Notes: a model not told the origin generated them from the letters alone. A stretch of DNA of 6,375 nucleotides from Spirochaetia bacterium (GCA_016784705.1 JADHUD010000145.1:1-6375), one strand, 5' to 3'; positions 1 to 6,234 are shown, numbered from the stretch's first letter. A program made the numbers and translations.

Positions 1-476
1 TCGGGTCTGAAGTCGTGTCCCCACACCGAGAGACAATGCGCTTCATCAACGGCAAAGAATTTCACCTGAAATCCGGAGAGCTTGTCCAGATATCCCTCTA
101 TGGCAAGTCTTTCCGGCGAAAGATAGAGCAGTTTGATTTTGCCCTGATTGAGCAATGAGTATATTTTTGAAACCTCTTCACCGGTCAGACTGCTGTTTAA
201 AAAAGCAGCCGGTATTCCACGTGATACAGCTTCATCAACCTGATCCTTCATTAGGGCAATAAGCGGGCTGATAATAACGGTTAAACCGCTCAAAATCATT
301 CCGGGTATCTGATAGCAGAGACTTTTTCCTCCACCGGTGGGCATAGAGGCAAAGACATCCTTTCCATCCAATATTGCAGCTATTATTTCTTCCTGATTCG
401 GGCGGAATGCAGCATAGCCGAATATGTTTTTCAGCAGTGATTTTACGTTTTCCTCTCTTGAAATAGTATGCTCCAT
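1..476 (-). CDS. recQ: ATP-dependent DNA helicase RecQ, N-terminal part (cut by window edge)
   Basis: Superfamily 2 DNA helicase (3'-5' unwinding in recombination and fork repair in characterised RecQ proteins), acting in the cytoplasm on the nucleoid. I translated 158 codons plus 2 nt, with no stop before the left edge, so only the first half of the helicase core is visible. Motif 0 with FRPNQ ends at Q28. Walker A is MPTGGGKS at residues 45-52. Motif Ia is VIISPLIALMKDQV at about 67-80, and the LYLSPERL block lies at about 117-124. The DEAH box is at 144-147 and runs into CLSVWGHDFRP, the aromatic-rich loop that is diagnostic of RecQ. The ATG at 474-476 was chosen because it starts 8 nt after the speB stop and gives the usual short lead-in to motif 0. 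The ribosome site is weak (a GAG just upstream), which suggests coupling to speB translation. It appears to be the last visible gene of the polyamine operon; its C-terminal RQC and HRDC domains cannot be checked here. Confidence 0.95.
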   Translation of the reverse strand, partial: MEHTISREENVKSLLKNIFGYAAFRPNQEEIIAAILDGKDVFASMPTGGGKSLCYQIPGMILSGLTVIISPLIALMKDQVDEAVSRGIPAAFLNSSLTGEEVSKIYSLLNQGKIKLLYLSPERLAIEGYLDKLSGFQVKFFAVDEAHCLSVWGHDFRP

Positions 477-484
477 TAGCTCAA

Positions 485-1363
485 TTAATTTTTTCGCAAG
501 ATCATTCCCATTATCTGATATATAAGCTGAGCAGCAGTAAACTCACAATAATGCAGCCCGGCAGCAGGTGCCAGTTCCACTACATCAAACCCGATAATCT
601 CACGCTGATCAACGACAGATTGCAGCATACTCAGAATCTGGTACCAACCTAAACCACCCGGGACTGGAGTGCCGGTAGCCGGCATGATCGAAGGGTCTAA
701 ACCGTCAACATCAATAGTCACAAAAACTTTTTCAGGAAAATCGGCGGGCAGGTTTAGTACGGTAACAGCTTCGAGCACAGCTTTCCTGGCCGAGAGCCCC
801 GGAATCTTCCGGACAGCTATAAACTCAGCCTCTTCCCGGCTGATACCTCTAAGACCTACCTGAAAAACAGGGAGCTCCAGCTCATCAACAATTCGGCGCA
901 TTACGCAAGCATGACTGAATTTTGATCCTTCATACTCCTTACGGAGATCAGCATGGGCATCAAACTGGATTACCCCGATCTCACCAAAATAGCCGCAGCA
1001 GGCTGAAACCGGTGCAAAAGTGATTGAGTGTTCTCCACCAATAACAACAGGTATGGCACCTTTCTGCAAAGAATCGGTAGTTTCTCCGGCCAGCCGGGAG
1101 AAAATTTCTGCAGGAGATTCATACTCAACTCTTTCAACAGGTTTTTTTGTAAAAATTCCTGCTGCTGAGGGATTTTCCGTACCATCCCACAATTCAAGCT
1201 GAGAAGAGGCGAAGATTATCGCCTCCGGACCTTGTGCTGTGCCTCCGCCATAAGAGACAGTATCTTCATAGGGTACCGGTATAACATGAAAAAGGGAGTT
1301 TCCCGGGTCACCGTTTTCTATTTCAGAAGAGAGAAACCAATCCGACTGCTTGTTATCAATCAT
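485..1363 (-). CDS. speB: Agmatinase-family ureohydrolase (SpeB)
   Basis: Arginase/agmatinase-fold, Mn-dependent ureohydrolase of 292 aa, a normal length for SpeB. Expected reaction: agmatine + water to putrescine + urea, in the cytoplasm. The metal ligands are all visible: His112 in GGEHS, Asp135/His137/Asp139 in FDAHADLR, and Asp218/Asp220 in TIDVDGLDPS. His151 in SHACVMRR and Glu263 in VVELAP are also in place, so the enzyme should be active. The N-terminal SYGGGTAQGPEAI block (37-49) and PGGLGWYQ (235-242) look like bacterial agmatinase rather than arginase. The ATG overlaps the nspC stop as ATGA (1360-1363), and AGGAG (complement of 1373-1377) sits 9 nt upstream, so the start is secure. 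Its place beside speA supports an agmatine-derived substrate. Aminopropylagmatine is an alternative substrate that sequence alone cannot exclude. Confidence 0.93.
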   Translation of the reverse strand: MIDNKQSDWFLSSEIENGDPGNSLFHVIPVPYEDTVSYGGGTAQGPEAIIFASSQLELWDGTENPSAAGIFTKKPVERVEYESPAEIFSRLAGETTDSLQKGAIPVVIGGEHSITFAPVSACCGYFGEIGVIQFDAHADLRKEYEGSKFSHACVMRRIVDELELPVFQVGLRGISREEAEFIAVRKIPGLSARKAVLEAVTVLNLPADFPEKVFVTIDVDGLDPSIMPATGTPVPGGLGWYQILSMLQSVVDQREIIGFDVVELAPAAGLHYCEFTAAQLIYQIMGMILRKN

Positions 1364-2529
1364 GACAATCTGCTCCTGAAATCCTCGTATCCGAATTTTT
1401 TAACCAGAGTGTACTCACCTGTTACTGGATCATACGTACAGATTGATGGAAGCCGTACCCCGTTAAAGGTAGAGGTCTTCACCATCGTATAATGAGCCAT
1501 ATCGGTGAACACCAGATGGTCGCCAATTGTAATCTGATTATCAAAGCTGTAATCCCCGACAACGTCGCCGGCAAGGCACGACAGGCCCCCCAGGCGGTAG
1601 GTATATTTTTTCTCTCCCGGTTTTCCTGCATCCCATATCATGGGCCGGTAGGGCATTTCAAGCACATCCGGCATGTGGCATGTGGCAGAAATGTCCAGAA
1701 TTGCAATCGGCATCCCATTATGAATTATATCGACAACAGTGGCAAGCAGGATTCCGGTGTTCAAAGCAACAGCTTCACCCGGTTCCAGGTACACATCCAC
1801 ATTATAGGTACTTTTAATGGTGCCGATAAGCTGAACCAATTCATCAATATTATAATCCGGCCGGGTAATATGATGACCCCCGCCCAGATTTATCCACTTC
1901 ATTCCCGGAATCCATGTACCGAACTTACGTTCCACAGCCTCCCAGGTGCGTACGAGAGCATCAGAATTCTGTTCGCATAGATTATGAAAATGAAATCCGT
2001 CAATACCGTCAAGATTATTTCCATCAAACTCAGAAACCGGAATTCCCAGGCGTGAAAAGGGGGATGAGGGATCGTAGAGAGGTACATCAGCTTCCGGCTG
2101 CTCGGGATTCAATCTCAATCCGATGCTTACAGACTTGTTCAGCTCAGCCGAAAGTGTATTCAGGGAGGGGCGTAAACGGGCAAGCTGCTCTTGAGAATTA
2201 AACACTATATGATCACTGTAGCGCAGAAAATCCTTCAAGGACTCTTCTGTATAGGCTGGACAATACGAATGAACCTCTTTTCCCATCTCCTCGCGCCCTA
2301 AGCGGGCTTCATCCGGAGAACTGGCACACACCCCATCCAGGGAGGAGCCAACAAGAGTAAAGGTTGAAAACATACTGAAAGCTTTCAGGGCCAGCAGGAC
2401 AGATGCCCCGCTTCTCTCCTTAACCTTTGAGAGAATGGCAAGATTCTGTCTGAGTGCCGAAAGATCCACTACATACGATGGACTTGGTACCAGGGCAGGA
2501 TCAAAACCTATAAAGTTACGATTTTCCAT
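1360..2529 (-). CDS. nspC: Carboxynorspermidine/carboxyspermidine decarboxylase (NspC)
   Basis: PLP-dependent decarboxylase of the alanine-racemase fold (group IV), 389 aa, close to the usual length of the NspC family. It removes the carboxyl group from carboxyspermidine or carboxynorspermidine to give spermidine or norspermidine. The N-terminus has the family block PSPSYVVD (15-22). The PLP lysine is Lys49 in LALKAFS. HFHN (180-183), the glycine loop LGGGHH (215-220) and EPGE (249-252) bind the cofactor phosphate and ring in relatives. Cys318 and Asp322 in GLSCLAGD match the active-site Cys/Asp segment contributed across the dimer. The start at 2527-2529 lies inside the end of the upstream dehydrogenase gene (22-nt overlap) with only a poor ribosome site, so coupled translation is likely. 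Because arginine decarboxylase and agmatinase are beside it, putrescine-derived carboxyspermidine is the likelier natural substrate; this is inference. Confidence 0.93.
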   Translation of the reverse strand: MENRNFIGFDPALVPSPSYVVDLSALRQNLAILSKVKERSGASVLLALKAFSMFSTFTLVGSSLDGVCASSPDEARLGREEMGKEVHSYCPAYTEESLKDFLRYSDHIVFNSQEQLARLRPSLNTLSAELNKSVSIGLRLNPEQPEADVPLYDPSSPFSRLGIPVSEFDGNNLDGIDGFHFHNLCEQNSDALVRTWEAVERKFGTWIPGMKWINLGGGHHITRPDYNIDELVQLIGTIKSTYNVDVYLEPGEAVALNTGILLATVVDIIHNGMPIAILDISATCHMPDVLEMPYRPMIWDAGKPGEKKYTYRLGGLSCLAGDVVGDYSFDNQITIGDHLVFTDMAHYTMVKTSTFNGVRLPSICTYDPVTGEYTLVKKFGYEDFRSRLS

Positions 2530-3686
2530 GGAAGCCCATACCTGTTCAGATCCTGCATGAATGGTTCAGGATCAAACTGCTCCATATTGAAGACACCGCT
2601 GCCCTTCCACTTGCCTTCCATCAGCATTTTTGCACCTATCATGGCAGGAACACCGGTTGTATAACTTATAGCTTGTGAACCCACTTCCCTGTAGGCCTCT
2701 TCATGGTCACAAATATTATAGATATATCTTTTGAGCGGTTTTCCATCTTTAATACCGGAAATAATGCAACCGATACAGGTCCGCCCCTTTGTTGTTTCAC
2801 CGAGAGAAGCCGGTTCGGGAAGTACTGCTTTAAGAAATTGCAAAGGGACAATCTCGACCCCCTGATACATAACCGGATCAATCCGGGTCATGCCGACATT
2901 CTGCAGAACTTTCAAGTGTGTCAGATAATTCTCAGAAAAACTCATCCAGAATTGGGCTTTTTGCAATGTAGGGAATTGTTTTACCAGAGACTCCAACTCT
3001 TCATGATACATCCGGTAAATTGTATAGGTTCCGACATCTTCAGGACAGACATACTCCTGCGAACGGCTCATAGCTGTTGTCTCTATAAAATCACCATTTT
3101 CCCAGTGCCGGCAGGGAGCAGTTACTTCCCGAATATTTATTTCAGGATTAAAATTCGTCGCAAATGGATGCCCGTGATCGCCGCCGTTTACATCAACAAT
3201 ATCAAGTTCATGAATTTCATCAAAATCATTCTTTGCCAGATAGGCTGTAAAGACATTGGTAACACCCGGATCAAAACCACTGCCTAATAGAGCAGTAAGT
3301 CCTGCCGCCTTGAAGCGGTCATTGAGTTTCCACTGCCAGGAATACTCAAATTTAGCGGTATCCAGCGGTTCATAATTCGCTGTATCAAGATAATTAACCC
3401 CTGTCTGCAGACAGGCTTCCATAATTGTGAGATCCTGATAAGGAAGCGCAACATGCAAAACAAGATCCGGTTTATAGGATTCGATGAGGGTTACAAGCTC
3501 ACTCACATTGTCGGCATCAACCTGGGCAGTCTCAATCTTGCGATCCAGAGCTGAGGCTATAGCATCACACTTCGATTTTGTACGGCTAGCCAGCAGTATA
3601 TCTTCAAAAACTTCCGGAACCTGCGCACATTTGTGAGTGACTACCTGTCCAACTCCGCCTGCACCTATTATTAATACTCTTCCCAT
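2508..3686 (-). CDS. Carboxyspermidine dehydrogenase, saccharopine-dehydrogenase family
   Basis: A 392-aa oxidoreductase of the saccharopine dehydrogenase (LYS1/Lys9-like) family. In the polyamine version it condenses aspartate beta-semialdehyde with putrescine (or diaminopropane) and reduces the imine with NAD(P)H to carboxyspermidine (or carboxynorspermidine). The Rossmann nucleotide site is VLIIGAGGVG at residues 4-13. LLASRTKSK follows the second strand; the Arg/Lys there suits NADPH, though this is inference. Further family-like blocks are NYLDTANYEP, GSGFDPGVTNVF and DVNGGDHGHPF. The lysine-pathway and polyamine members look alike, so the assignment rests largely on the adjacent nspC, with which it overlaps by 22 nt, and on speA and speB. 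A good ribosome site, AAGGG (complement of 3694-3698), lies 7 nt before the ATG, fixing the start. It is 36 nt downstream of speA with no terminator between. No widely used symbol is given; CASDH or CANSDH is the usual name. Confidence 0.9.
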   Translation of the reverse strand: MGRVLIIGAGGVGQVVTHKCAQVPEVFEDILLASRTKSKCDAIASALDRKIETAQVDADNVSELVTLIESYKPDLVLHVALPYQDLTIMEACLQTGVNYLDTANYEPLDTAKFEYSWQWKLNDRFKAAGLTALLGSGFDPGVTNVFTAYLAKNDFDEIHELDIVDVNGGDHGHPFATNFNPEINIREVTAPCRHWENGDFIETTAMSRSQEYVCPEDVGTYTIYRMYHEELESLVKQFPTLQKAQFWMSFSENYLTHLKVLQNVGMTRIDPVMYQGVEIVPLQFLKAVLPEPASLGETTKGRTCIGCIISGIKDGKPLKRYIYNICDHEEAYREVGSQAISYTTGVPAMIGAKMLMEGKWKGSGVFNMEQFDPEPFMQDLNRYGLPWKIVTL

Positions 3687-3722
3687 ACCTAATCCCTTTC
3701 TATTCTGTTGAAGTTGACGTTA

Positions 3723-5645
3723 TTAACGTTCGTAATACGTATAACCGCGAAGCCCGGCTTCGAACCGTGCCACTACCCCTTTCCGCTCCCGCGGAGTAAG
3801 ATACCCCTCTTTAACAGCCTTTTCCGCTTTCTGTCTGAATCGTTCGGAAATTGATTTTATATCATATTCAACATACTCGAGCACATCAGATATGGTATCA
3901 CCCTCGATCTCCTGAATAAAATCGAATGTTCCATCCTGATTTATTCTGATGCTGACAACGTTGGTATCTCCAAATAAGTTGTGCAAATCACCCAGTGTTT
4001 CCTGATATGCTCCCACAAGGAACACTCCCAGATAGTATTCATCATTCTCGTTCAGTTCGTGCAGGGGAAGTGTGCGCTCAAGATCGTGTACCCCGATAAA
4101 CTGATCAATCTTCCCGTCACTGTCACAGGTGATATCTGCAAGTATTCCTTTTCGCGAGGGTCTTTCATTCAGCCGGTGTATGGGCATAATGGGGAACACC
4201 TGATCAATTGCCCAGGCATCAGGAAGAGACTGGAATACACTGAAATTTGCATAAAAGATGTCTGCAAGAGCTTCATCCAGGTTTTCAAGACCGGATGGTA
4301 TGCGCTTACGGTTCTTTATCTCTTCAGAAATTCTCAACATTACCAGCTGAAAGAGGTTTTCCGCATACGAACGCTGCCTTAGCGTAATCTGTTCAACTTT
4401 AAATTGCTGACGTATCTCATCCCGATAGTATATAGCATCGTTCAGGCACTCCTGAACATTTTTCTGATTTACCGTTTTATATACTTCATAAAGATTTTCT
4501 ACCATTTCAGGCATATCTTTCAGTGCATCCGGGTTCAGTGGATTCGGTGCAAAACGAGCGGTATCCAGGACATTTACCAGAAGCACCGAGTAGTATGCGA
4601 CTGTTGCCCGGCCGGATTCACTTATGATAATCGGATGCGGAATATTTTTCCCATCCAGAACACTGATAACAACTTCCACAACATCTGTAGTATATTCGTC
4701 AAGATTATAATTTTTGCTGAAGGTATAGTTCGTCTGAGATCCGTCATAATCAATTGCCAGTCCGCCGCCGATATCCAGATAGCCCATTGAGGCACCCTCT
4801 TCAACGAGATCAGCATAAAATCTGCCCGCTTCCAGAACAGCCAGCCGTATATCCCTGATGTTTGGAATCTGTGAACCCAGATGGAAATGCAGCAGTCTGA
4901 GGCAGTGCAGCATCCCCTTCCCTTTCAACACATCAACCGCTTCGATAAGCTGTGTCGGGGAGAGCCCGAAGATACTCCGGTCTCCTCCGGATTCACTCCA
5001 GTTTCCACCAGCTTTGGTTGAGATCTTTAAACGGACTCCAATATTCGGTTCTATGTTAAGTTCTTCTGCTCTTCTGAGAACAAGATCCAGTTCTCCGGGC
5101 ATCTCAATCACAAAAAAACATTTATAGCCCATTTTTATGGCTTCAAGACCAAGATCAACAAATTCCTCATCTTTATACCCGTTACAGATAAGGCAGGCCT
5201 CTTTATCCTCAAGTAGCGCAAGGGCTGCAATGAGTTCGGCCTTGCTTCCTGCTTCCAGCCCATGATGATATTGGGCGCCAAACCGGGTAACTTCTTCCAG
5301 AACCTGCTGCTGCTGATTCACTTTAATAGGAAAAACTCCGCGAAAGGTTCCCTGATAGTTACACTTCTTCATGGATTTTGCAAAACTCTGATTAAGACGG
5401 GTTATCTGAGCATCGAGAAGATTCTCTATTCTCAGCAGTACCGGCATATCCAGTCCGCGCTCTGTTATACCGGAGACCACATCAAGCAGTTTAACTTCAG
5501 CTTTATTACTGCCGGAGAATCCCGGAGTTACCGTTACAAAGCCGTCTGGGGAGACATCAAAATATCCGGCACCCCAATCATTTGTACGATATAACTGCTT
5601 GGATTTCTCACTTGTCCATCTATCAAGCATCTCTTCTTTTTTCAT
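3723..5645 (-). CDS. speA: Biosynthetic arginine decarboxylase SpeA
   Basis: PLP-dependent arginine decarboxylase (arginine to agmatine + CO2), the committed step of the pathway, 640 aa as expected for the long SpeA family. The N-terminus WGAGYFDVSPDG (24-35) is typical. The PLP lysine is Lys108 in FPIKVNQQ, followed by the HHGLEAGSKAEL block (127-138). LLHFHLGSQI (251-260), the glycine loop DIGGGLAIDYDG (291-302) and SESGRATVA (342-350) bind the cofactor. Cys507 and Asp510 in ITCDSDGKID supply the catalytic Cys/Asp pair. GAYQETLGDLHNLFGDT (545-561) and the C-terminal four-helix part finish the protein, so it is intact. The region between about residues 365 and 470 is the helical insertion seen in SpeA. 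The ATG at 5643-5645 has only a GC-rich weak ribosome site (GGGG about 6 nt upstream). A second Met at residue 6 has no better site. The leader contains two inverted repeats. Metal needs (Mg) are known for the family, not visible here. Confidence 0.97.
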   Translation of the reverse strand: MKKEEMLDRWTSEKSKQLYRTNDWGAGYFDVSPDGFVTVTPGFSGSNKAEVKLLDVVSGITERGLDMPVLLRIENLLDAQITRLNQSFAKSMKKCNYQGTFRGVFPIKVNQQQQVLEEVTRFGAQYHHGLEAGSKAELIAALALLEDKEACLICNGYKDEEFVDLGLEAIKMGYKCFFVIEMPGELDLVLRRAEELNIEPNIGVRLKISTKAGGNWSESGGDRSIFGLSPTQLIEAVDVLKGKGMLHCLRLLHFHLGSQIPNIRDIRLAVLEAGRFYADLVEEGASMGYLDIGGGLAIDYDGSQTNYTFSKNYNLDEYTTDVVEVVISVLDGKNIPHPIIISESGRATVAYYSVLLVNVLDTARFAPNPLNPDALKDMPEMVENLYEVYKTVNQKNVQECLNDAIYYRDEIRQQFKVEQITLRQRSYAENLFQLVMLRISEEIKNRKRIPSGLENLDEALADIFYANFSVFQSLPDAWAIDQVFPIMPIHRLNERPSRKGILADITCDSDGKIDQFIGVHDLERTLPLHELNENDEYYLGVFLVGAYQETLGDLHNLFGDTNVVSIRINQDGTFDFIQEIEGDTISDVLEYVEYDIKSISERFRQKAEKAVKEGYLTPRERKGVVARFEAGLRGYTYYER

Positions 5646-5681
5646 TTTCAGCCCCGCTCACAAAAAGCTCTATAGACACAA

Positions 5682-5705
5682 TACCACAGGCATAAACCTG
5701 TGGTA
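5682..5705. promoter_or_regulatory. Perfect 9-bp inverted repeat in the speA leader
   Basis: Plus-strand arms TACCACAGG (5682-5690) and CCTGTGGTA (5697-5705) are perfectly complementary around a 6-nt loop (CATAAA). The repeat lies 37 nt upstream of the speA start codon. Neither side is followed by a T-run, so it is not a simple terminator. It could be an operator for a dimeric regulator or an mRNA hairpin in the speA 5' leader. The perfect match and its position are seen directly; any role is inference. Confidence 0.6.
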
Positions 5706-5714
5706 GATATTTTA

Positions 5715-5727
5715 GATGAGGCTCATC
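5715..5727. promoter_or_regulatory. Short inverted repeat near the putative speA transcription start
   Basis: GATGA (5715-5719) and TCATC (5723-5727) flank a 3-nt centre. The repeat begins a few bases downstream of a TATACT hexamer read on the minus strand, so it would sit at or just after the transcription start of a speA promoter, a common operator position. A 5-bp arm can arise by chance. Confidence 0.3.
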
Positions 5728-5729
5728 CC

Positions 5730-5760
5730 AGTATAACGGTATTATTGTTTTACACTTCAG
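5730..5760 (-). promoter_or_regulatory. Possible weak promoter for speA
   Basis: On the minus strand a TATACT hexamer (complement of 5730-5735, one mismatch to TATAAT) lies about 85 nt before the speA start. The -35 region is poor: CTGAAG (complement of 5755-5760) at a long 19-bp spacing. It would let speA be transcribed apart from the 66-aa gene, perhaps with activator help. Evidence is weak and read-through from upstream is equally possible. Confidence 0.25.
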
Positions 5761-5767
5761 ACTAATT

Positions 5768-5788
5768 CAGTTACTACTGCAGTATCTG
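5768..5788. repeat. Imperfect inverted repeat after the 66-aa gene
   Basis: CAGTTACT (5768-5775) and AGTATCTG (5781-5788) pair at 7 of 8 positions around ACTGC. The repeat sits 12 nt past the stop codon of the 66-aa gene. No T-run follows in either direction, so termination is doubtful. It could protect a 3' end or be chance. Confidence 0.25.
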
Positions 5789-5800
5789 TTAAGTCCGCTG

Positions 5801-6001
5801 CTAAACAAGTCCCTCGTCCATGGCCAGATCATATTCGTCTGGATAATCTTCAAGATCATCCAGAAGTATACTATACAACTCGTAAAAATTATAATCATCA
5901 TCATCACAAAACTGTTCTTTGAATTCTTCAGCATCAATTTTAGTATCAAAACAGCCCAAAGCACTTATTCCATCAGTAACAAACCATAGTTTACTTCCCA
6001 T
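5801..6001 (-). CDS. Small, very acidic hypothetical protein (66 aa)
   Basis: I do not recognise a characterised family. The start at 5999-6001 is chosen because GGAGGG (complement of 6006-6011) lies 4 nt before it, the best ribosome site in the window. An upstream ATG at 6089-6091 would add 30 residues including a Leu/Ile-rich run, but has no good site. The 66-aa form begins MGSKLWFVTDGISALGCFDT. It has 20 Asp/Glu against 3 Lys and no Arg, with four consecutive Asp at 33-36 and an acidic C-terminal third (LLDDLEDYPDEYDLAMDEG). It has two cysteines (17 and 32), no signal peptide and no membrane segment in this form. It reads the same way as the polyamine genes and ends 155 nt before speA, so it may be the first gene of their transcript or a separately controlled neighbour. 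Strong codon-like structure and the ribosome site make it likely real; function is unknown. Confidence 0.75.
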   Translation of the reverse strand: MGSKLWFVTDGISALGCFDTKIDAEEFKEQFCDDDDYNFYELYSILLDDLEDYPDEYDLAMDEGLV

Positions 6002-6005
6002 AGTT

Positions 6006-6011
6006 CCCTCC
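6006..6011 (-). promoter_or_regulatory. Ribosome binding site that fixes the start of the 66-aa gene
   Basis: The minus strand reads GGAGGG here, followed by AACT and the ATG. This near-perfect Shine-Dalgarno at correct spacing decides for the 66-aa start over the 30-codon-longer reading. Confidence 0.85.
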
Positions 6012-6067
6012 AAAATTTTGTGGTAAGAATCGATAAACAGCAGAATAAGCAGCAACAAAATACATCG

Positions 6068-6096
6068 TTGACAATACCGCAAATTTGACATATATA
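6068..6096 (+). promoter_or_regulatory. Strong-looking rightward promoter inside the leftward leader
   Basis: The plus strand has consensus TTGACA (6068-6073), exactly 17 bp, then TATATA (6091-6096, one mismatch to TATAAT). A second TTGACA at 6085-6090 repeats the hexamer 17 bp later. Transcription would run right from about 6103, antisense to the operon leader, and no plus-strand ORF of any size follows within the window. It may feed the gene beyond the right edge, make an antisense RNA, or be a chance match in AT-rich DNA. Confidence 0.4.
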
Positions 6097-6145
6097 CTGC
6101 TTCTTAATTCATGTAAAAAATCTCTTCCTGTAAGTTAAAAAGCAG
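6097..6145 (-). promoter_or_regulatory. Alternative leader stem overlapping the terminator-like hairpin
   Basis: As minus-strand RNA, the segment from 6145 to 6135 (CUGCUUUUUAA) can pair with the segment from 6107 to 6097 (UUAAGAAGCAG) over 11 bp: ten Watson-Crick pairs and one U-G wobble, with a 27-nt loop. The wobble would be a C-A mismatch in plus-strand RNA, so the stem suits minus-strand RNA better. It shares CUGC and the U-tract with the hairpin at 6142-6177, so the two cannot form together. The downstream arm is made after the U-tract, which is not the usual order for an antiterminator. Confidence 0.4.
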
Positions 6146-6177
6146 ATTGTGTTTACTTGAAGGGTTCACGAATCTGC
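6137..6177 (-). terminator. Terminator-like hairpin in the leader (possible attenuator)
   Basis: Arms 6171-6177 and 6142-6148 form a perfect 7-bp stem, GCAGATT with AATCTGC read on the minus strand. It can be extended by GTG/CAC (6149-6151 with 6167-6169) past one bulged base. On the minus strand it is followed at once by five T (6141-6137). It lies only about 12 nt after the predicted transcription start, so it would end a transcript of roughly 50 nt. The stem is AT-rich and the loop is long, so termination would be partial at best. Position between promoter and first gene suggests control of read-through. Confidence 0.4.
6146..6157 (+). repeat. 12-bp motif ATTGTGTTTACT, copy 1
   Basis: This exact 12-mer occurs here and again at 6327-6338. 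This copy lies in the leftward leader, overlapping one arm of the terminator-like hairpin and roughly 30-45 nt downstream of the leftward transcription start. Copies near both divergent promoters suggest a shared regulator, but only two copies are visible. Confidence 0.45.
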
Positions 6178-6195
6178 ATTTGTTAAATCGATTTC

Positions 6196-6223
6196 AATAT
6201 AACTTATTTAATTTAAATGTCAA
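6196..6223 (-). promoter_or_regulatory. Sigma70-type promoter for the leftward operon
   Basis: The minus strand has a consensus TTGACA (complement of 6218-6223), a 16-bp AT-rich spacer and TATATT (complement of 6196-6201, one mismatch to TATAAT). Transcription would start near 6189, giving a leader of roughly 190 nt before the 66-aa gene. It is the best leftward promoter upstream of the gene cluster and the likely main promoter. Whether it also drives speA and beyond depends on read-through of the 155-nt gap. Confidence 0.65.
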
Positions 6224-6234
6224 GACTATTTTTT

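Noticed and set aside
1492..1980. Plus-strand ORF of 162 codons
   Set aside because: It is antisense to nspC, whose catalytic motifs are all intact in the other strand; the translation shows no family features.
2703..3287. Plus-strand ORF of 194 codons
   Set aside because: It lies wholly antisense to the well-supported dehydrogenase gene, has an unstructured Cys/Ile-rich translation with no recognisable motif, and no ribosome site supports it.
3687..3722. Internal terminator or promoter between speA and the dehydrogenase gene
   Set aside because: The 36-nt gap shows only the ribosome site of the dehydrogenase gene, with no inverted repeat and no convincing -10/-35 pair.
5682..5705. Rho-independent terminator for the 66-aa gene
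   Set aside because: The stem is good but is followed by mixed sequence rather than a T-run on the minus strand, so it is listed as a regulatory dyad instead.
5801..6091. Longer 96-codon reading of the small gene, with a Leu/Ile-rich N-terminus like a membrane or lipoprotein leader
   Set aside because: The ATG at 6089-6091 lacks a good ribosome site, whereas GGAGGG stands 4 nt before the ATG at 5999-6001. The extra 30 codons also overlap leader elements and a promoter-like sequence.
6153..6179. Eight-codon leader ORF (MQIREPFK) within the terminator-like hairpin, with one Arg codon
   Set aside because: It has no ribosome site and only about a 10-nt leader from the predicted transcription start, and a single Arg codon is not a convincing arginine sensor. 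Chance is the simplest explanation.
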